64,000 bases of DNA from Candidatus Nitrosocosmicus oleophilus (GCF_000802205.1 NZ_CP012850.1:2692587-2756586); one strand, 5' to 3'. Positions 53,196 through 63,051 are shown, numbered from the stretch's first letter. Made by a program: numbers and translations. Notes: a model not told the origin generated them from the letters alone.

Positions 53196-53573
53196 ATGTC
53201 CAAGAAAAATGATCTTCAAGACCGATTGACTAAGGATATTTGCAATGATATATTTGCAATTGATAAAAACGTAAGGTTTGTTGGAATCGTAAATAGGGAA
53301 GGTGAAGTTATAGAAGGCGGATTCCGAAAAGGAATTGAGCCATTACTTGATCAAAACGAAGAACAGGATATGTATCTGCAGTCTCTCTCCAATATCAGCT
53401 TTTTTCAATCATTCTCAGCAAAATTTGGCCCGGTAGACTACTTATTGATTAGACAAAAGAAAATCACCATGATAACCATTCCATACAAGGCAGATATTTT
53501 GTGTATATCCGCTTCTTCTCAATCGGATATTGACCGTATTAGGGATGAAGCAATCAAAATAGTTTCACTTTAA
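53196..53573 (+). CDS. Small alpha/beta signalling-like protein (DUF6659-type)
   Basis: 125 residues from the ATG at 53196, selected because a TATA-like box (53156-53167) gives a short or absent leader; a GTG at 53181 is the alternative. Helix-strand pattern: LTKDICNDIFAIDKNVRFVGIVNREGEVIEGGF, then MYLQSLSNISFFQSF and FGPVDYLLIRQKKITMITIP, which resembles a roadblock/profilin-like sensor fold. I recall similar proteins in Nitrososphaerota as DUF6659. Role unknown. Follows endA by 48 nt on the same strand. Confidence 0.7.
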   Translation: MSKKNDLQDRLTKDICNDIFAIDKNVRFVGIVNREGEVIEGGFRKGIEPLLDQNEEQDMYLQSLSNISFFQSFSAKFGPVDYLLIRQKKITMITIPYKADILCISASSQSDIDRIRDEAIKIVSL

Positions 53574-53636
53574 GAGATATCCAGCGGTATAATAAACTAT
53601 TAAATAAAGTATTATATCCACATACTAATGACTTAG

Positions 53637-53786
53637 ATGGAAAAAGTAGTTTGCGAAATTTGTTTTTATAAAGGAAATAAAATGGAGTTTGAGGAAAGCA
53701 GTGATTACTGTATAGAATGTGTGTGTGATCATGCTATGTGTCCAAAGTGCAAGAAACCTTACCATGCGGCCATAATTACTGAGTAG
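53637..53786 (+). CDS. Small Cys-rich protein, 49 aa
   Basis: ATG at 53637, preceded by a TATA-like attatat element near 53610, so probably leaderless. Cys pattern: VCEICF, YCIECVC, MCPKCKKPYH, seven Cys and two His in 49 residues, enough for two zinc sites. Acidic/basic mixture; no known function. Too short for routine gene calling. Confidence 0.62.
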   Translation: MEKVVCEICFYKGNKMEFEESSDYCIECVCDHAMCPKCKKPYHAAIITE

Positions 53787-54281
53787 CTTATGTACCAGAG
53801 CAGAACTTATGGTTAGACCTAAAGAATATATTCATAGAATGTAAATACAGACGTTACAAGACGATGATGAATAAGATAGTCCCCCTATTACATTGAATTA
53901 ATTTCAATTAAAATGAAGAGAATAAACCGGACTTCCGAGTTTTGTGACATTTTCATGTAATGAAATGCCCCGAGTAAAATATTACTGTTAGATACGAGCA
54001 TTTTGACAGCGATATGCGTTTGCCTTAAACTATTTGCAGAGAATATAGGCGAGTAATAGAATGGAAAAACTTAAAAAAAATCATCTCCATGTTTGTTACA
54101 GCCGTTTTACTGATTTTGATCCCCCTAGTTAGAAAAATTGTTTAGTAACAAAGTATAATAAGTTTTGAACTATAGTTAATTACTAACGAAATATTCAAAT
54201 TATGTGTTAAATCAATATAATTTTTATAAAATGTGTTGTAATATTTATATAGCCTAAAAACCCAATTAAGGTAGATAATTA
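53787..54281. other. Gene-free interval with promoter of the next small gene
   Basis: 495 bp, A/T-rich. A TATA-like tttatatag at 54244-54252 lies about 30 nt before the ATG at 54282. No other frame or repeat is supported. Confidence 0.45.
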
Positions 54282-54473
54282 ATGTTTAATGAAGATTCTT
54301 GCAGAAGGTGTGGTTTGGTGCTAACTGCAATGTGGAGATGTAATAATTGCTTAGAGACTTCTTCTTGGATTTGCAAAAATTGTAACTCCTCTATAGATCG
54401 CATACACTCTCATGGATTTGAAAGGTCCAATCAAGGATCAGATAAGATTCACCTCGAAATTTATTCCTCCTGA
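54282..54473 (+). CDS. Small zinc-binding protein, 63 aa
   Basis: ATG start. CRRCGLVL, RCNNCLE and ICKNCNS place six cysteines in three pairs in the first 40 residues, with Trp residues between them (AMWRC, SSWIC). The tail is His/Ser-rich. No family assigned; one of at least eight such small zinc proteins in the window. Confidence 0.65.
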   Translation: MFNEDSCRRCGLVLTAMWRCNNCLETSSWICKNCNSSIDRIHSHGFERSNQGSDKIHLEIYSS

Positions 54474-54513
54474 CTCTCCTCAAAACTTATTCATTTAGGT
54501 GGGACAAAACCGT

Positions 54514-55866
54514 TCAATAATTAATAGACCGCATAAAGATTTCATGATTACCAGGAGTATAATCTTCCCAGGATACTGAAACAATATTGTCCACCGCATT
54601 AATTGTAATAGAAGGACATTCTGATATACCAGAATTCAAACTCAAATTATAGATTGTATATTCCCCGGTTTGATCATAGTCCCTCATAAACTGAAAGATC
54701 TCCTTATTGAATGTTGGTTCAGTACCTTCGCTATTATTAAATCCAGGTTCTATGAGACTGCCCTCAAATGAGGTGAATAATTTATCCTGATAAGCGAATG
54801 TATCTAAATTAGCCGCATCAAGGATTTGGTCCTCAGAAATAGGAATTTGATCGGTTGTAAAATTCTGACCACCATCAGAACTTTTTGCAGTAAACAGATT
54901 TCCTAATTTATTTACCGAGTCCCTCTGAACCCATGTTACGTATACATAATTATCAAAAGCGGACACTTGTGATTTACCGTTAGCGAAGCTATCTTCATAA
55001 TCGAATCTAACTGGGCCGCTAAAACTTTTTCCAAGGTCTTCGCTCTTAATGAAATATATTCCAGGCTTATTGCCTGTTAACCCCTCTTGTTCTTGAATGA
55101 CTCTGGGATGAAACCGATTATTTGCGTCTACATTCCAGGAAACATACACATTATGCTCATCTGCAAACACCTTTGGATAGGAATCTCTACTATAATCTGA
55201 AAGAATTTTCTCACTACCAAATGATTTACCCAGATTATCACTGACTCGCAGGGCAACAGAAGAGTGAGTAGAATTTGTTTGTTGCCAGACAACGAATACA
55301 TGTTTATCATTTGAATAAACATCAACATTAGATGCATTGACATAATCGTTACTCAATAAATGACTTTCACCGAATGTCTTACCGCCGTTATCACTGGTTC
55401 GGAGGAATACTTGCTTATGACCATTGGAGTTGTCAACCCACGTCAAATAGACATTGTTTCCTGACGAGGAGATATGTGGATGTTCTGAAAACCCAGAATT
55501 ATTGCTGATGTTAATGGTTTCACCACTTGAAATATTACCTAAATTAACGTTTTTAAAAAAAATATCGTAATTTCTATCCTGTAAATTTGATGCTTGTGTC
55601 TTAAAGTTTGAATCCTGCCATACAAGTGACAAGTTATTTTTATCAATGCTTTGAATCTGTCCATATACGGAATCGTTCTTGTTATTGCTGAGGTTATATA
55701 ACTCAGAAAATCCAGAGTCATCAGTTTGATTTACTACTTTGGAGAAAACAAGAATACTTTTGTCGTTGTTTGAGTAGAGGATAATATTAGATAAGGGAAT
55801 TATGAGCAGAAATATGAATATCGTCATTATGCTTTTAACTGGTGTACTAACCATGATTTTTGTCAA
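54514..55866 (-). CDS. Secreted Asp-box (sialidase-like) repeat protein
   Basis: 450 residues. An N-terminal signal or anchor segment (SIMTIFIFLLIIPLSNIILY, about 12-31) predicts export. At least four Asp-box motifs of S-x-D-x-G-x-x-F type lie at roughly equal spacing (SDNGGKTF, SDNLGKSF, SEDLGKSF, SSDGGQNF), each followed by beta strands such as NVYVSW or YVYVTWVQ, indicating a six-bladed sialidase-like propeller. Catalytic Arg triads of true sialidases are not evident, so a binding or surface role is more likely than glycan cleavage. Asn-rich with many NxS/T sites. Single gene. Confidence 0.8.
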   Translation of the reverse strand: MTKIMVSTPVKSIMTIFIFLLIIPLSNIILYSNNDKSILVFSKVVNQTDDSGFSELYNLSNNKNDSVYGQIQSIDKNNLSLVWQDSNFKTQASNLQDRNYDIFFKNVNLGNISSGETINISNNSGFSEHPHISSSGNNVYLTWVDNSNGHKQVFLRTSDNGGKTFGESHLLSNDYVNASNVDVYSNDKHVFVVWQQTNSTHSSVALRVSDNLGKSFGSEKILSDYSRDSYPKVFADEHNVYVSWNVDANNRFHPRVIQEQEGLTGNKPGIYFIKSEDLGKSFSGPVRFDYEDSFANGKSQVSAFDNYVYVTWVQRDSVNKLGNLFTAKSSDGGQNFTTDQIPISEDQILDAANLDTFAYQDKLFTSFEGSLIEPGFNNSEGTEPTFNKEIFQFMRDYDQTGEYTIYNLSLNSGISECPSITINAVDNIVSVSWEDYTPGNHEIFMRSINY

Positions 55867-55939
55867 TAATGGTACTTCATGGATTATTTTATATATTTTA
55901 CTTAGGATTCTAATTTAATCTAAAGATTAATCCTTCCCA

Positions 55940-56340
55940 TCAGGAAGGATTAATCTTCTTCTTGAAATCTAGCGACAAGGAATTAATGCAATACCTCAAT
56001 CCAGTTGGTTTGGGACCATCATCAAATAGATGGCCCAAGTGGCATCCACATTTTGAACAAACTACTGCTTTCCTAATCATACCATAATCATAGTCGATTT
56101 TTTCTCTAATATTCTCATTATTTGATGGAGCCCAAAAACTTGGCCAACCAGACTTCGAATCATACTTACTATCAGAATCAAACAAAATAGAACCGCAGCA
56201 CTTACACGTATAGACGCCATCTTCTTTATTGTACAAAAGGTTCCCAGAAAATGGTGGCTCAGTCCCACGATTTACACATACCTCAAATTCCTCAGAAGTT
56301 AATTTTTTTTTAAATTTGATTTAGAATATTCTTCTGACAT
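55940..56340 (-). pseudogene. msrB: Methionine-R-sulfoxide reductase MsrB gene with a poly-A frameshift
   Basis: The downstream 98 codons give a clear MsrB: zinc sites CKCCG and CSKCG, SGWPSFW and the catalytic RYCINS. The family's N-terminus (KLTSEEFEVCVNRGTEPPFSG) reads in the same frame further upstream, but no start codon lies in that frame before a stop. An ATG at 56340 (MSEEYSKSN) is in the wrong frame by one base, separated by a run of nine A (complement of 56303-56311). Ten A would give a continuous 133-residue MsrB. So this is a frameshifted gene, a sequencing or assembly error in a homopolymer, or a gene rescued by slippage on the A-run. It reduces free or protein Met-R-sulfoxide. 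Confidence 0.75.
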
Positions 56341-56647
56341 TTATCAACATAATGTTTGACTACATTATTTAAAAATTTAACGATTCAGGAAATCGTTTTT
56401 ATCTCAAAATTATGTTCGTTGCCAAATGCAAGGTTGAATTGCGTTTTACTGTAATGAAAGTCTACTTTTCAAAATTGCAGACGGCGGTTCCAAACCTGTC
56501 GTAAAATAATATGCCATTTACAAGTAAAAATCAATTTTCGTTCATTTAATCAATGATAAATGGCTAAAAATAAAAGTTTTTATTTAATCCTGGGCCACTA
56601 ACCATTGATTAGAAATAGGCAAACGTAAAGTTTTAAACGAAGCTCAC
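56341..56647. other. Gene-free interval between msrB and aIF1A
   Basis: 307 bp, A/T-rich, divergent promoters for both neighbours expected; nothing else seen. Confidence 0.4.
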
Positions 56648-56926
56648 TTGAAGGAACTGGTCATGCCCCAGGAAGGAGAGTTATTTGGAAGAGTAATTAA
56701 ATTGGTAGGCGGTGATAATATCATTGTAAAAAGTTCTGACGGAAAAATTAGGACTTGTAGGATTAGAGGGAAGATAAAAAGAAGGATGTGGATACGGGAT
56801 AATGACCTAGTTTTAATTGCACCTTGGGATTTCCAATCAGATAAAGCAGACATAATTTGGAGATACATCAGTGCACACGCAGACAAGTTAGAGCAAGAAG
56901 GACATCTCGAGGGTTTGAATAGATAG
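56648..56926 (+). CDS. eif1A: Translation initiation factor aIF1A
   Basis: 92 residues, TTG start at 56648; an ATG five codons later (MPQEGE) may be the true start. OB-fold of IF1A: GELFGRVIKLVGGDNIIVKSSDGKIRTCRI in pieces, then RIRGKIKRRMWIRDNDLVLIAPWDF. Its helix-rich C-terminus (KADIIWRYISAHADKLEQEG) matches archaeal aIF1A. It binds the 30S A site during start-codon selection. Confidence 0.95.
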   Translation: MKELVMPQEGELFGRVIKLVGGDNIIVKSSDGKIRTCRIRGKIKRRMWIRDNDLVLIAPWDFQSDKADIIWRYISAHADKLEQEGHLEGLNR

Positions 56927-57247
56927 AAATCACCAAATATTATTGTGTTGTACCCCGCCACTGACCCACAGCAAAATCATAGTTAGCCTTACACTCCGTG
57001 TATAACTCATTGCGCACTCTCTGACGGGGATTAATGATTATAAAATTAAACAGCTATATATCGTTTAACTAGTAGGGTCACAGTTGGAAAAAAGCCACTT
57101 GAGCAATAAATGGTCATTATTATCTCTAGATTCATAAAGCTGCCAAGACACTTTAGAATTCGGAAGTAAAGCTTAGTTGAAGATGGGTATTTGAATTATT
57201 CATGGATCTTTTATTAAGTAGATTTGTATTCGCAAGACTACAAATCC
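56927..57247. other. Gene-free interval
   Basis: 321 bp between aIF1A and the end of pheT. No frame, hairpin or tRNA seen. Confidence 0.4.
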
Positions 57248-58945
57248 TTATACTATACGAATTTGGTCGAGATTCAAAATATTAACTACTGTCGATAAAT
57301 TGAATTCGAAAACAGTTATCAAAGTACGCAAGTTAAGATTTTCCAAAACTTGAGGATGAATTTCACCTATCTCCCCAATTTTCTGATCCTTAAGGAGAAT
57401 TCTTGCAGAATGACCTGTTAGAAAATAATTAGTGTCATATCTGGGTGTAGTAACAATCGCATTGAAACAATACTTCATAAGAGATTCTAAATTGGATTTA
57501 ATTTCTGTATAGTCTGTGGTATTATGTGCAATTGAAACACAAAGTAACCAATCTTCTCTGATTTCATTTTCTGTTGCAGAAAATGTCTTACCAATCTCAA
57601 ATAATTTCTGAGGATATTTTTCATGAATGTTTTTAGAAAAAGTATTGATGATAGAAGGAATTAAACTGTTTCTTAGTAACTCAAATTCAGTATTTTTTGA
57701 ATCACCTAAAGTAACTAATTTTTTATCGGAATGACCATCTTCCAAAAAAACATCTCTGACCAAGCTTTTAGATATTATATCAGGATTAATAATTTCCATA
57801 AATCCAAGACCAATTAATATGTCACGTACTTTATCAAAAACAATCGATTGATTATTCTTGCGACCAGGAAAATAAGTGCTGGGGTGTAATGGTTCTAAAT
57901 TGAAGATCCCATAACCAATAGCAACCTCTTCGCATACGTCTACTTTGTCAAACAAATCTATTCTATAACTAGGTATTATGCATTCCAGTTTACCGCTACC
58001 TTTGTCTATACCTTCACATCTACTTCTCTGAAGACATACCAAGATTTCCTCATGAGTTAATTCGAGACCTAACATTCTATTAACATAGTTAAAATCTAAT
58101 TGTAGTTTGTACGGTTTTAAGATTGGTGTAACAATTTTTTTATGAAAAGTAGAATCGACTATTACAGAATACAGATCAAACCCCATATCGCTTAACTCAA
58201 ACGATAATATTGAAAGTATATCTTTAGCAGACTTGGGATTCACTGATGTAACTTCTATGAATAGATTGCTAGTTGCTTGGTCTACTCTTGTTGTGTTTCC
58301 ATTTATAATAGGTGGAAACGAGATGATTTTATCCTTTGAGTCAAGCAAAATAGGGACGAATTCAAACTTTTCCAAGATGTGACCATACTTTTTTCCGACG
58401 TCAAAATCTGAAAGGATTTCGGCTAGGCTACATTCTTTTTTTCCATCTAATGGTATGAATTTGACCTGCCTGGAAACCCCTTTATATAAAAGGGGAAAGG
58501 TCAACGCATCATAATTATGCAGTCCTATTGAAGCCTTTTTCCTGTTTCTACCGATTCCATTATGCAAATCTTCTTGCATGGATATCAATTGTGTTAATTC
58601 TTCATTATCTATTGGAAAAGCCCGCTTTGCAACTAATCCATATATGATGGGCCTTACATTTTTCAATTGTTCATCTACCATTATTGAACTTGAAGAGGTT
58701 CTAAGATCGTGTATACTTGGACATCCTAATTCTACATCCAATATTCCTTTTAGAGCACGTACAATCCCATTCTCAGAAGAAAAATCTGGTCGATTGGGAT
58801 TGAACTCTATTCTAATTTTATCATTAGCCTCGTCAAGTCCTTCAATATCGAGACCCAAGTATGGTAATTTTTCAATAATTTCTTCCAGAGTCATCTCAGA
58901 AAAGATTTTTGAGAGTAAGGATGTTCGAACGTTTACTACAGGCAT
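57248..58945 (-). CDS. pheT: Phenylalanyl-tRNA synthetase beta subunit, archaeal type
   Basis: 565 residues, ATG start. It shows the B-domain features of archaeal PheT: the N-terminal LPYLGLDIEG, EFNPNRPDFSSENGIVRALKG near 48-68, a B3/B4-like tRNA editing and binding region, and the B5 region, with a NSLIPSIINTFSKN segment and SARILLKDQKIGEIGEIHPQV in the class II core-like B7 part. It pairs with the alpha subunit to make (alpha-beta)2. Its start overlaps the pheS end by 10 nt, so the pair is translated from one message. Confidence 0.95.
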   Translation of the reverse strand: MPVVNVRTSLLSKIFSEMTLEEIIEKLPYLGLDIEGLDEANDKIRIEFNPNRPDFSSENGIVRALKGILDVELGCPSIHDLRTSSSSIMVDEQLKNVRPIIYGLVAKRAFPIDNEELTQLISMQEDLHNGIGRNRKKASIGLHNYDALTFPLLYKGVSRQVKFIPLDGKKECSLAEILSDFDVGKKYGHILEKFEFVPILLDSKDKIISFPPIINGNTTRVDQATSNLFIEVTSVNPKSAKDILSILSFELSDMGFDLYSVIVDSTFHKKIVTPILKPYKLQLDFNYVNRMLGLELTHEEILVCLQRSRCEGIDKGSGKLECIIPSYRIDLFDKVDVCEEVAIGYGIFNLEPLHPSTYFPGRKNNQSIVFDKVRDILIGLGFMEIINPDIISKSLVRDVFLEDGHSDKKLVTLGDSKNTEFELLRNSLIPSIINTFSKNIHEKYPQKLFEIGKTFSATENEIREDWLLCVSIAHNTTDYTEIKSNLESLMKYCFNAIVTTPRYDTNYFLTGHSARILLKDQKIGEIGEIHPQVLENLNLRTLITVFEFNLSTVVNILNLDQIRIV

Positions 58946-60501
58946 TTGGGGACACTCTTTAACCAGGTTAAATTGTTTGAATATAATTCGCGTATATCAT
59001 CAAGATTAAAGCGTAACATAGCCAATCTTTCAAAGCCTCCTCCCCAGGCTAAAACAGGATTTTTGATACCCAATGGTTTTGTTACCTCAGGCCTAAAAAT
59101 CCCCATACCAAACAATTCAATCCATTTATCGAATTTCTCATTATACACCATTGATTGAAGAGAAGGTTCGGTATAAGGGAAAAAGGTGGGCCAGAACTTT
59201 ATCTTCTTTATCCCAAGTTTAGAATAAAACTCGGATTGAATTCCGATTAGTTGCCTTAAATTGGCATCTTCATTCACGTAAATCCCTTCAACTTGATGAA
59301 ATTCAACTAGATGCTTGAATGTAACTTTTTCGTTCCTAAATACACGTCCTATCAGAAAAACTTTATCTTTCTCAGGTTTACCTTCAGACAAATATTGGAG
59401 TGTGACTGGAGTGGTATGAGTCCGCAATACGTATGGTTTAGAATCTGCAATATTCCAATCATATTGCCAATTTTCCCTATGAATTTTTGACACATATTCC
59501 AGTAATTGAGTATTTTTTGGTAAAGGAGAATATAGGTCCTTTTGGGATTTCAGATAAAATGTATCTTGCATATCCCTAGCTGGATGATCTTGAGGGATAA
59601 ATAATGCATCAAAATTCCAAAAACATGACTGCGTTAAGTTTCCTTCGATCTCGCTAAAACCCATACCTACCAAAATTTCTTTGACTTCATCTATGAAATC
59701 GACCAAAGGATTCTTCTTTCCATAGTTTAGCAATGGCAATGGAGCCTCTACATCAATCTGTTCAAAAATTAGATCCTTCCATTTTCCAGAAACCAAAACC
59801 TCTTGAGTCAAATTTCTAACAACTTTCTCGCCGGTTAATAGCAATGAATCAATAATAGGAACACTAATTTGGGCAATTCTGTATTTCTTGTCTACCAACT
59901 TCTCTGTAATCAGGATATTATGTCGTTTTTTCAATGATTCGAATGCCTTTTTATCTTCATTATCAAAGTGAGATTCTAAAACTGATCCTTTAATTCTTAA
60001 TTTGGCCATGAAATTCTCCTCACTTGATGGTTTATGCGAATCGGGGAGAAGAGTTACCTTGTCATCAATTATGCTAATCCAGTTATTTTTTTTGCAATAC
60101 CGAATCGCTCCAAAAACTTCCTTGTCATTGCCTCTAAACTCTTCACTCTTTATGATTTCTGACAATTTGTTTATTCCCTTACTTACAATATCGACAAGTT
60201 TCCTTTCTGGGAGAACAAGGTGTTCCATAGCAGACATATCAGGATGCAAATCGATTTTAGAGTCCGTATCCTCAGTGATTAGAACCAAGTCTTTGTACCT
60301 TAACCATTCAACCCCTCTGCGCACTTGGTCTGATGTCAATTCTGACCTTCTTACAATCTCAGATTCGGTTACCCAATCAGCCTCTACCAATCGCATTACG
60401 GTCAGAAGCTTCTTCTCTATGGGATGCAATGATGAAATCGAAAGATTGGAGTTATTTTCAAACTTCGATGTATCCCTGCCTGGTACTTCATCCTTATCCA
60501 A
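58936..60501 (-). CDS. pheS: Phenylalanyl-tRNA synthetase alpha subunit
   Basis: 521 residues, TTG start. An N-terminal DNA-binding-like winged-helix segment (HPIEKKLLTVM, ESEIVRRSELTSDQVRRGVEWLRYKDLV), typical of archaeal/eukaryotic PheS, is followed by the class II core: motif 2-like FRNEKVTFKHLVEFHQVEG near 380 and motif 3 GWGFGFERL-like AWGGGFERLAM near 490. It attaches Phe to the 2'-OH of tRNA-Phe. First gene of the pheST operon. Confidence 0.95.
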   Translation of the reverse strand: MDKDEVPGRDTSKFENNSNLSISSLHPIEKKLLTVMRLVEADWVTESEIVRRSELTSDQVRRGVEWLRYKDLVLITEDTDSKIDLHPDMSAMEHLVLPERKLVDIVSKGINKLSEIIKSEEFRGNDKEVFGAIRYCKKNNWISIIDDKVTLLPDSHKPSSEENFMAKLRIKGSVLESHFDNEDKKAFESLKKRHNILITEKLVDKKYRIAQISVPIIDSLLLTGEKVVRNLTQEVLVSGKWKDLIFEQIDVEAPLPLLNYGKKNPLVDFIDEVKEILVGMGFSEIEGNLTQSCFWNFDALFIPQDHPARDMQDTFYLKSQKDLYSPLPKNTQLLEYVSKIHRENWQYDWNIADSKPYVLRTHTTPVTLQYLSEGKPEKDKVFLIGRVFRNEKVTFKHLVEFHQVEGIYVNEDANLRQLIGIQSEFYSKLGIKKIKFWPTFFPYTEPSLQSMVYNEKFDKWIELFGMGIFRPEVTKPLGIKNPVLAWGGGFERLAMLRFNLDDIRELYSNNLTWLKSVPKCL

Positions 60502-60570
60502 TATAACTAGAAAACTTGTGCAAGTATTTTTAAACGTTTAAACTTTGGTTATTTAAAGAATAATTTAAGG

Positions 60571-61821
60571 ATGCCAAGTGAAGAGGACAGCATTTCATTT
60601 GAGAAAAGTAACATGACGATAGATTCTAATGAAATAGAGACGGATAATGATTCAGAATCAGATCCTAATAGAGTTAAAGATTTTGTCGTTACTCCCTGGG
60701 AAGTAGAGGGAGATATTGACTACTCAAAGTTGATCGAAAAATTTGGTACCCGTGCCATAGATGATACTTTAATTGAAAAAATCAAAAATTTTACTGGGGA
60801 AATACACCCATTTCTCAAAAATAAATATTTTTTTTCCCACAGAGATCTAGATGTGGTTCTTGATGAGTATAAGAGAGGCAACAAGTTTTATCTCTATACA
60901 GGAAGAGGTCCTTCAGGCTTAGTTCATCTCGGACATTTGATGCCATGGTTATTCACAAAATATTTACAAGAAAAATTCAATGTTAACCTAATATTCCAAT
61001 TGACAGACGATGAAAAATTTCTGTTTAATAGTAATTTGGATATGGAAGCCATTCAAAAATATACATATGAAAACATATTAGACATTATTTCGATAGGATT
61101 TGATCCAAAAAGAACCAAGATAATTGTTGATACCAAACATATCAAATATTTGTACCCGTTATCTATAGAAATAGCAAAGAAAATCACTTACTCCACAGCA
61201 AAGGCTGTTTTTGGATTTTCTAATTCTTCTAACATTGGAATGATAGGATTTCCACCTGTTCAGGGTGCACCTTGCTTCCTGCCATCAATATTTGAGAACA
61301 AACCTACCCCTGTGCTTATACCAGCTGCAATTGATCAGGATCCCTATTGGAGAGTGACCAGAGACGTAGCAGAAAAATTGGGCTACCCCAAACCAGCCCA
61401 GATCCATAGTAAATTTATTCCAGGACTTACTAGCCTAGGGAAAATGTCATCCTCAAGGCCCGAAACTGCATTGTTTACTGTGGACGAGCCCGAGATCCTT
61501 GAGACTAAAATCAAAAATACCTTTACCGGGGGTCAACCAACAATAGCCCTCCAACGTAAATTAGGTGGAAATGCCAATATTTGTCCAGTATATTGGTATC
61601 TAAATTATCTCTTCGATACCGAAAAGGAATCTCAGGAGAGATATAATGATTGTACTGGTGGTAATTTGCTATGTGGAGAATGTAAGGGCGATATGATAAA
61701 AAAGGTAAAACCATTTATTAAAGATATTCAAATAAAGAGGGATAAGGCACAAAATTTGATCAAGGATTTTATGATTGATGGAAAAGATTTTTTTGAAGAT
61801 GATAATGCTGGTTCTAATTAA
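60571..61821 (+). CDS. trpS: Tryptophanyl-tRNA synthetase, archaeal type
   Basis: 416 residues, ATG start. The HIGH motif is HLGH in GPSGLVHLGHLMPW near 112-125, and the KMSSS motif is in SLGKMSSSRP near 291. FQLTDDEKFLF (about 148-158) and AAIDQDPYWRVTRD (about 251-264) are conserved archaeal/eukaryotic TrpRS segments. The C-terminal part has a zinc-like CxxC pair (LLCGEC). It begins 69 bp from the divergent pheS start. Confidence 0.95.
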   Translation: MPSEEDSISFEKSNMTIDSNEIETDNDSESDPNRVKDFVVTPWEVEGDIDYSKLIEKFGTRAIDDTLIEKIKNFTGEIHPFLKNKYFFSHRDLDVVLDEYKRGNKFYLYTGRGPSGLVHLGHLMPWLFTKYLQEKFNVNLIFQLTDDEKFLFNSNLDMEAIQKYTYENILDIISIGFDPKRTKIIVDTKHIKYLYPLSIEIAKKITYSTAKAVFGFSNSSNIGMIGFPPVQGAPCFLPSIFENKPTPVLIPAAIDQDPYWRVTRDVAEKLGYPKPAQIHSKFIPGLTSLGKMSSSRPETALFTVDEPEILETKIKNTFTGGQPTIALQRKLGGNANICPVYWYLNYLFDTEKESQERYNDCTGGNLLCGECKGDMIKKVKPFIKDIQIKRDKAQNLIKDFMIDGKDFFEDDNAGSN

Positions 61822-61841
61822 ACGCTGTTTTTGAATTCAAG

Positions 61842-62138
61842 TTGAAATTTAAATTCATTTGTCAAGACAGTTATGAAGCGGAAAAGTTAACAAGCATTTT
61901 TACCCCACAAAAGGATAATTCACTATTTGTTAGCAATGTAGTAAAAACAATCGACAATGAGGTCGTCGTAAGGCTCAAAGATGGTTCCCATCATAGCATT
62001 ATGTTCAGGGATGAAATTAATTCACACAAATTGGAACAATTTTTTGAGGAACTTTTATCGCGAAAGGGGCAAGTTACTGATACAAAATATGTAGGGGATG
62101 TGGTCATCATCAGTTTAAATGAAGCAGTAGCTCAATAG
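61842..62138 (+). CDS. Conserved hypothetical protein, 98 aa
   Basis: TTG start, 20 nt after trpS on the same strand, so probably co-transcribed. Beta-rich, with a helix near 65-78 (SHKLEQFFEELLSRK). It has N-terminal KFKFICQDSYEAEKL and a strand pair LFVSNVVKTI/EVVVRLKDGS. A faint likeness to the small Pcc1 subunit of KEOPS exists in size and layout only. No catalytic residues. Function unknown. Confidence 0.65.
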   Translation: MKFKFICQDSYEAEKLTSIFTPQKDNSLFVSNVVKTIDNEVVVRLKDGSHHSIMFRDEINSHKLEQFFEELLSRKGQVTDTKYVGDVVIISLNEAVAQ

Positions 62139-62160
62139 TCCAAATTATAAAAAAATTGTT

Positions 62161-62493
62161 TCACACATAATCCCTATTGAACTCATCAAGAATGAGTTGA
62201 TAGACTTTCTCAAAATACAAGGCCGTCGCGTATGGCATCAAAGGCATAAAATCTCTTATGGTTTCAAGAACCAAAGGAACTGCACGCTTTGACAATTTAA
62301 TTTCAAACTTCATCCAAAGAATTCGATTCTGAGTAAATACTATTTTTTCACCTAACTCTTTACTACAAACTTCCTTAGCTTTGTCCTCAACGCGTTTGTA
62401 CCAATACGCAAGTACCTCCGGGTCCAATCCACCGCCAAGATTTGTAATATTATTACAATAATCTAGTATTAGATCGTCAGTTCCATTCTTCAT
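62161..62493 (-). CDS. Hypothetical helical protein, 110 aa
   Basis: ATG at 62493, convergent with the previous gene (22 bp between stops). It has long helices (LAYWYKRVEDKAKEVCSKEL, RILWMKFEIKLSKRAVPLVLETIRDFM, TALYFEKVYQLILDEF). No membrane segment or motif; a helical bundle or adaptor is likely. It lies downstream of coaD on the same strand, with 66 bp between. Function unknown. Confidence 0.65.
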   Translation of the reverse strand: MKNGTDDLILDYCNNITNLGGGLDPEVLAYWYKRVEDKAKEVCSKELGEKIVFTQNRILWMKFEIKLSKRAVPLVLETIRDFMPLMPYATALYFEKVYQLILDEFNRDYV

Positions 62494-62559
62494 TTTATGA
62501 AACTAATTTCAACTTAAAAAATTTATCACTGGGTATTAAATTTATTTGATAAAATAAGA

Positions 62560-63051
62560 TTATTTTTTATTTTTTATTGTATTGCCCATCTGATCAATCT
62601 CATTTGCTCTTATACGACTGGAAGAAATTGGTAAGCCATCTTGGGCCAATTTCAATTCAACTGAAACTATATCAATTACAGGAAGACCCATTCTTGTCCT
62701 GACTTCATTAACATGTTTTCCTTTGTAACTCGTTTCAGTACTTGCTACCATACAATCAACTTTTTCGGAAAACATTAACGGTCCAAATACATCCTCAAGT
62801 TTTGTAATTTCGTAGAAGTTGGACCCAACTTCCATCTCAATGATTTTGACTAGATTTTGTTTTCGTACTTCATATGAATTGTTTATTTTTTTCATTAATC
62901 TTTCTTTTACTAAATTATCTGATGATAAACCTATTATGACGAATTTTCCTATCTCAAATGATTTTTTCAACAGTTCAATATGTCCAATGTGTAAAATATC
63001 AAACGTACCGCCCATGGCTACGCATTCATATTTTTTCAATAGAGGTGTCAT
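62560..63051 (-). CDS. coaD: Phosphopantetheine adenylyltransferase, archaeal type
   Basis: 163 residues from the ATG at 63051; a longer frame from 63105 has a poor N-terminus and is rejected. The nucleotidyltransferase signature GGTFDILHIGH is near residue 14, SSDNLVKERLMKK forms the substrate loop, and ISSSRIR near 145-151 is the second ATP motif. It makes dephospho-CoA from 4'-phosphopantetheine and ATP. In archaea this enzyme is unrelated in detail to bacterial CoaD, but the motifs here are clear. Confidence 0.93.
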   Translation of the reverse strand: MTPLLKKYECVAMGGTFDILHIGHIELLKKSFEIGKFVIIGLSSDNLVKERLMKKINNSYEVRKQNLVKIIEMEVGSNFYEITKLEDVFGPLMFSEKVDCMVASTETSYKGKHVNEVRTRMGLPVIDIVSVELKLAQDGLPISSSRIRANEIDQMGNTIKNKK

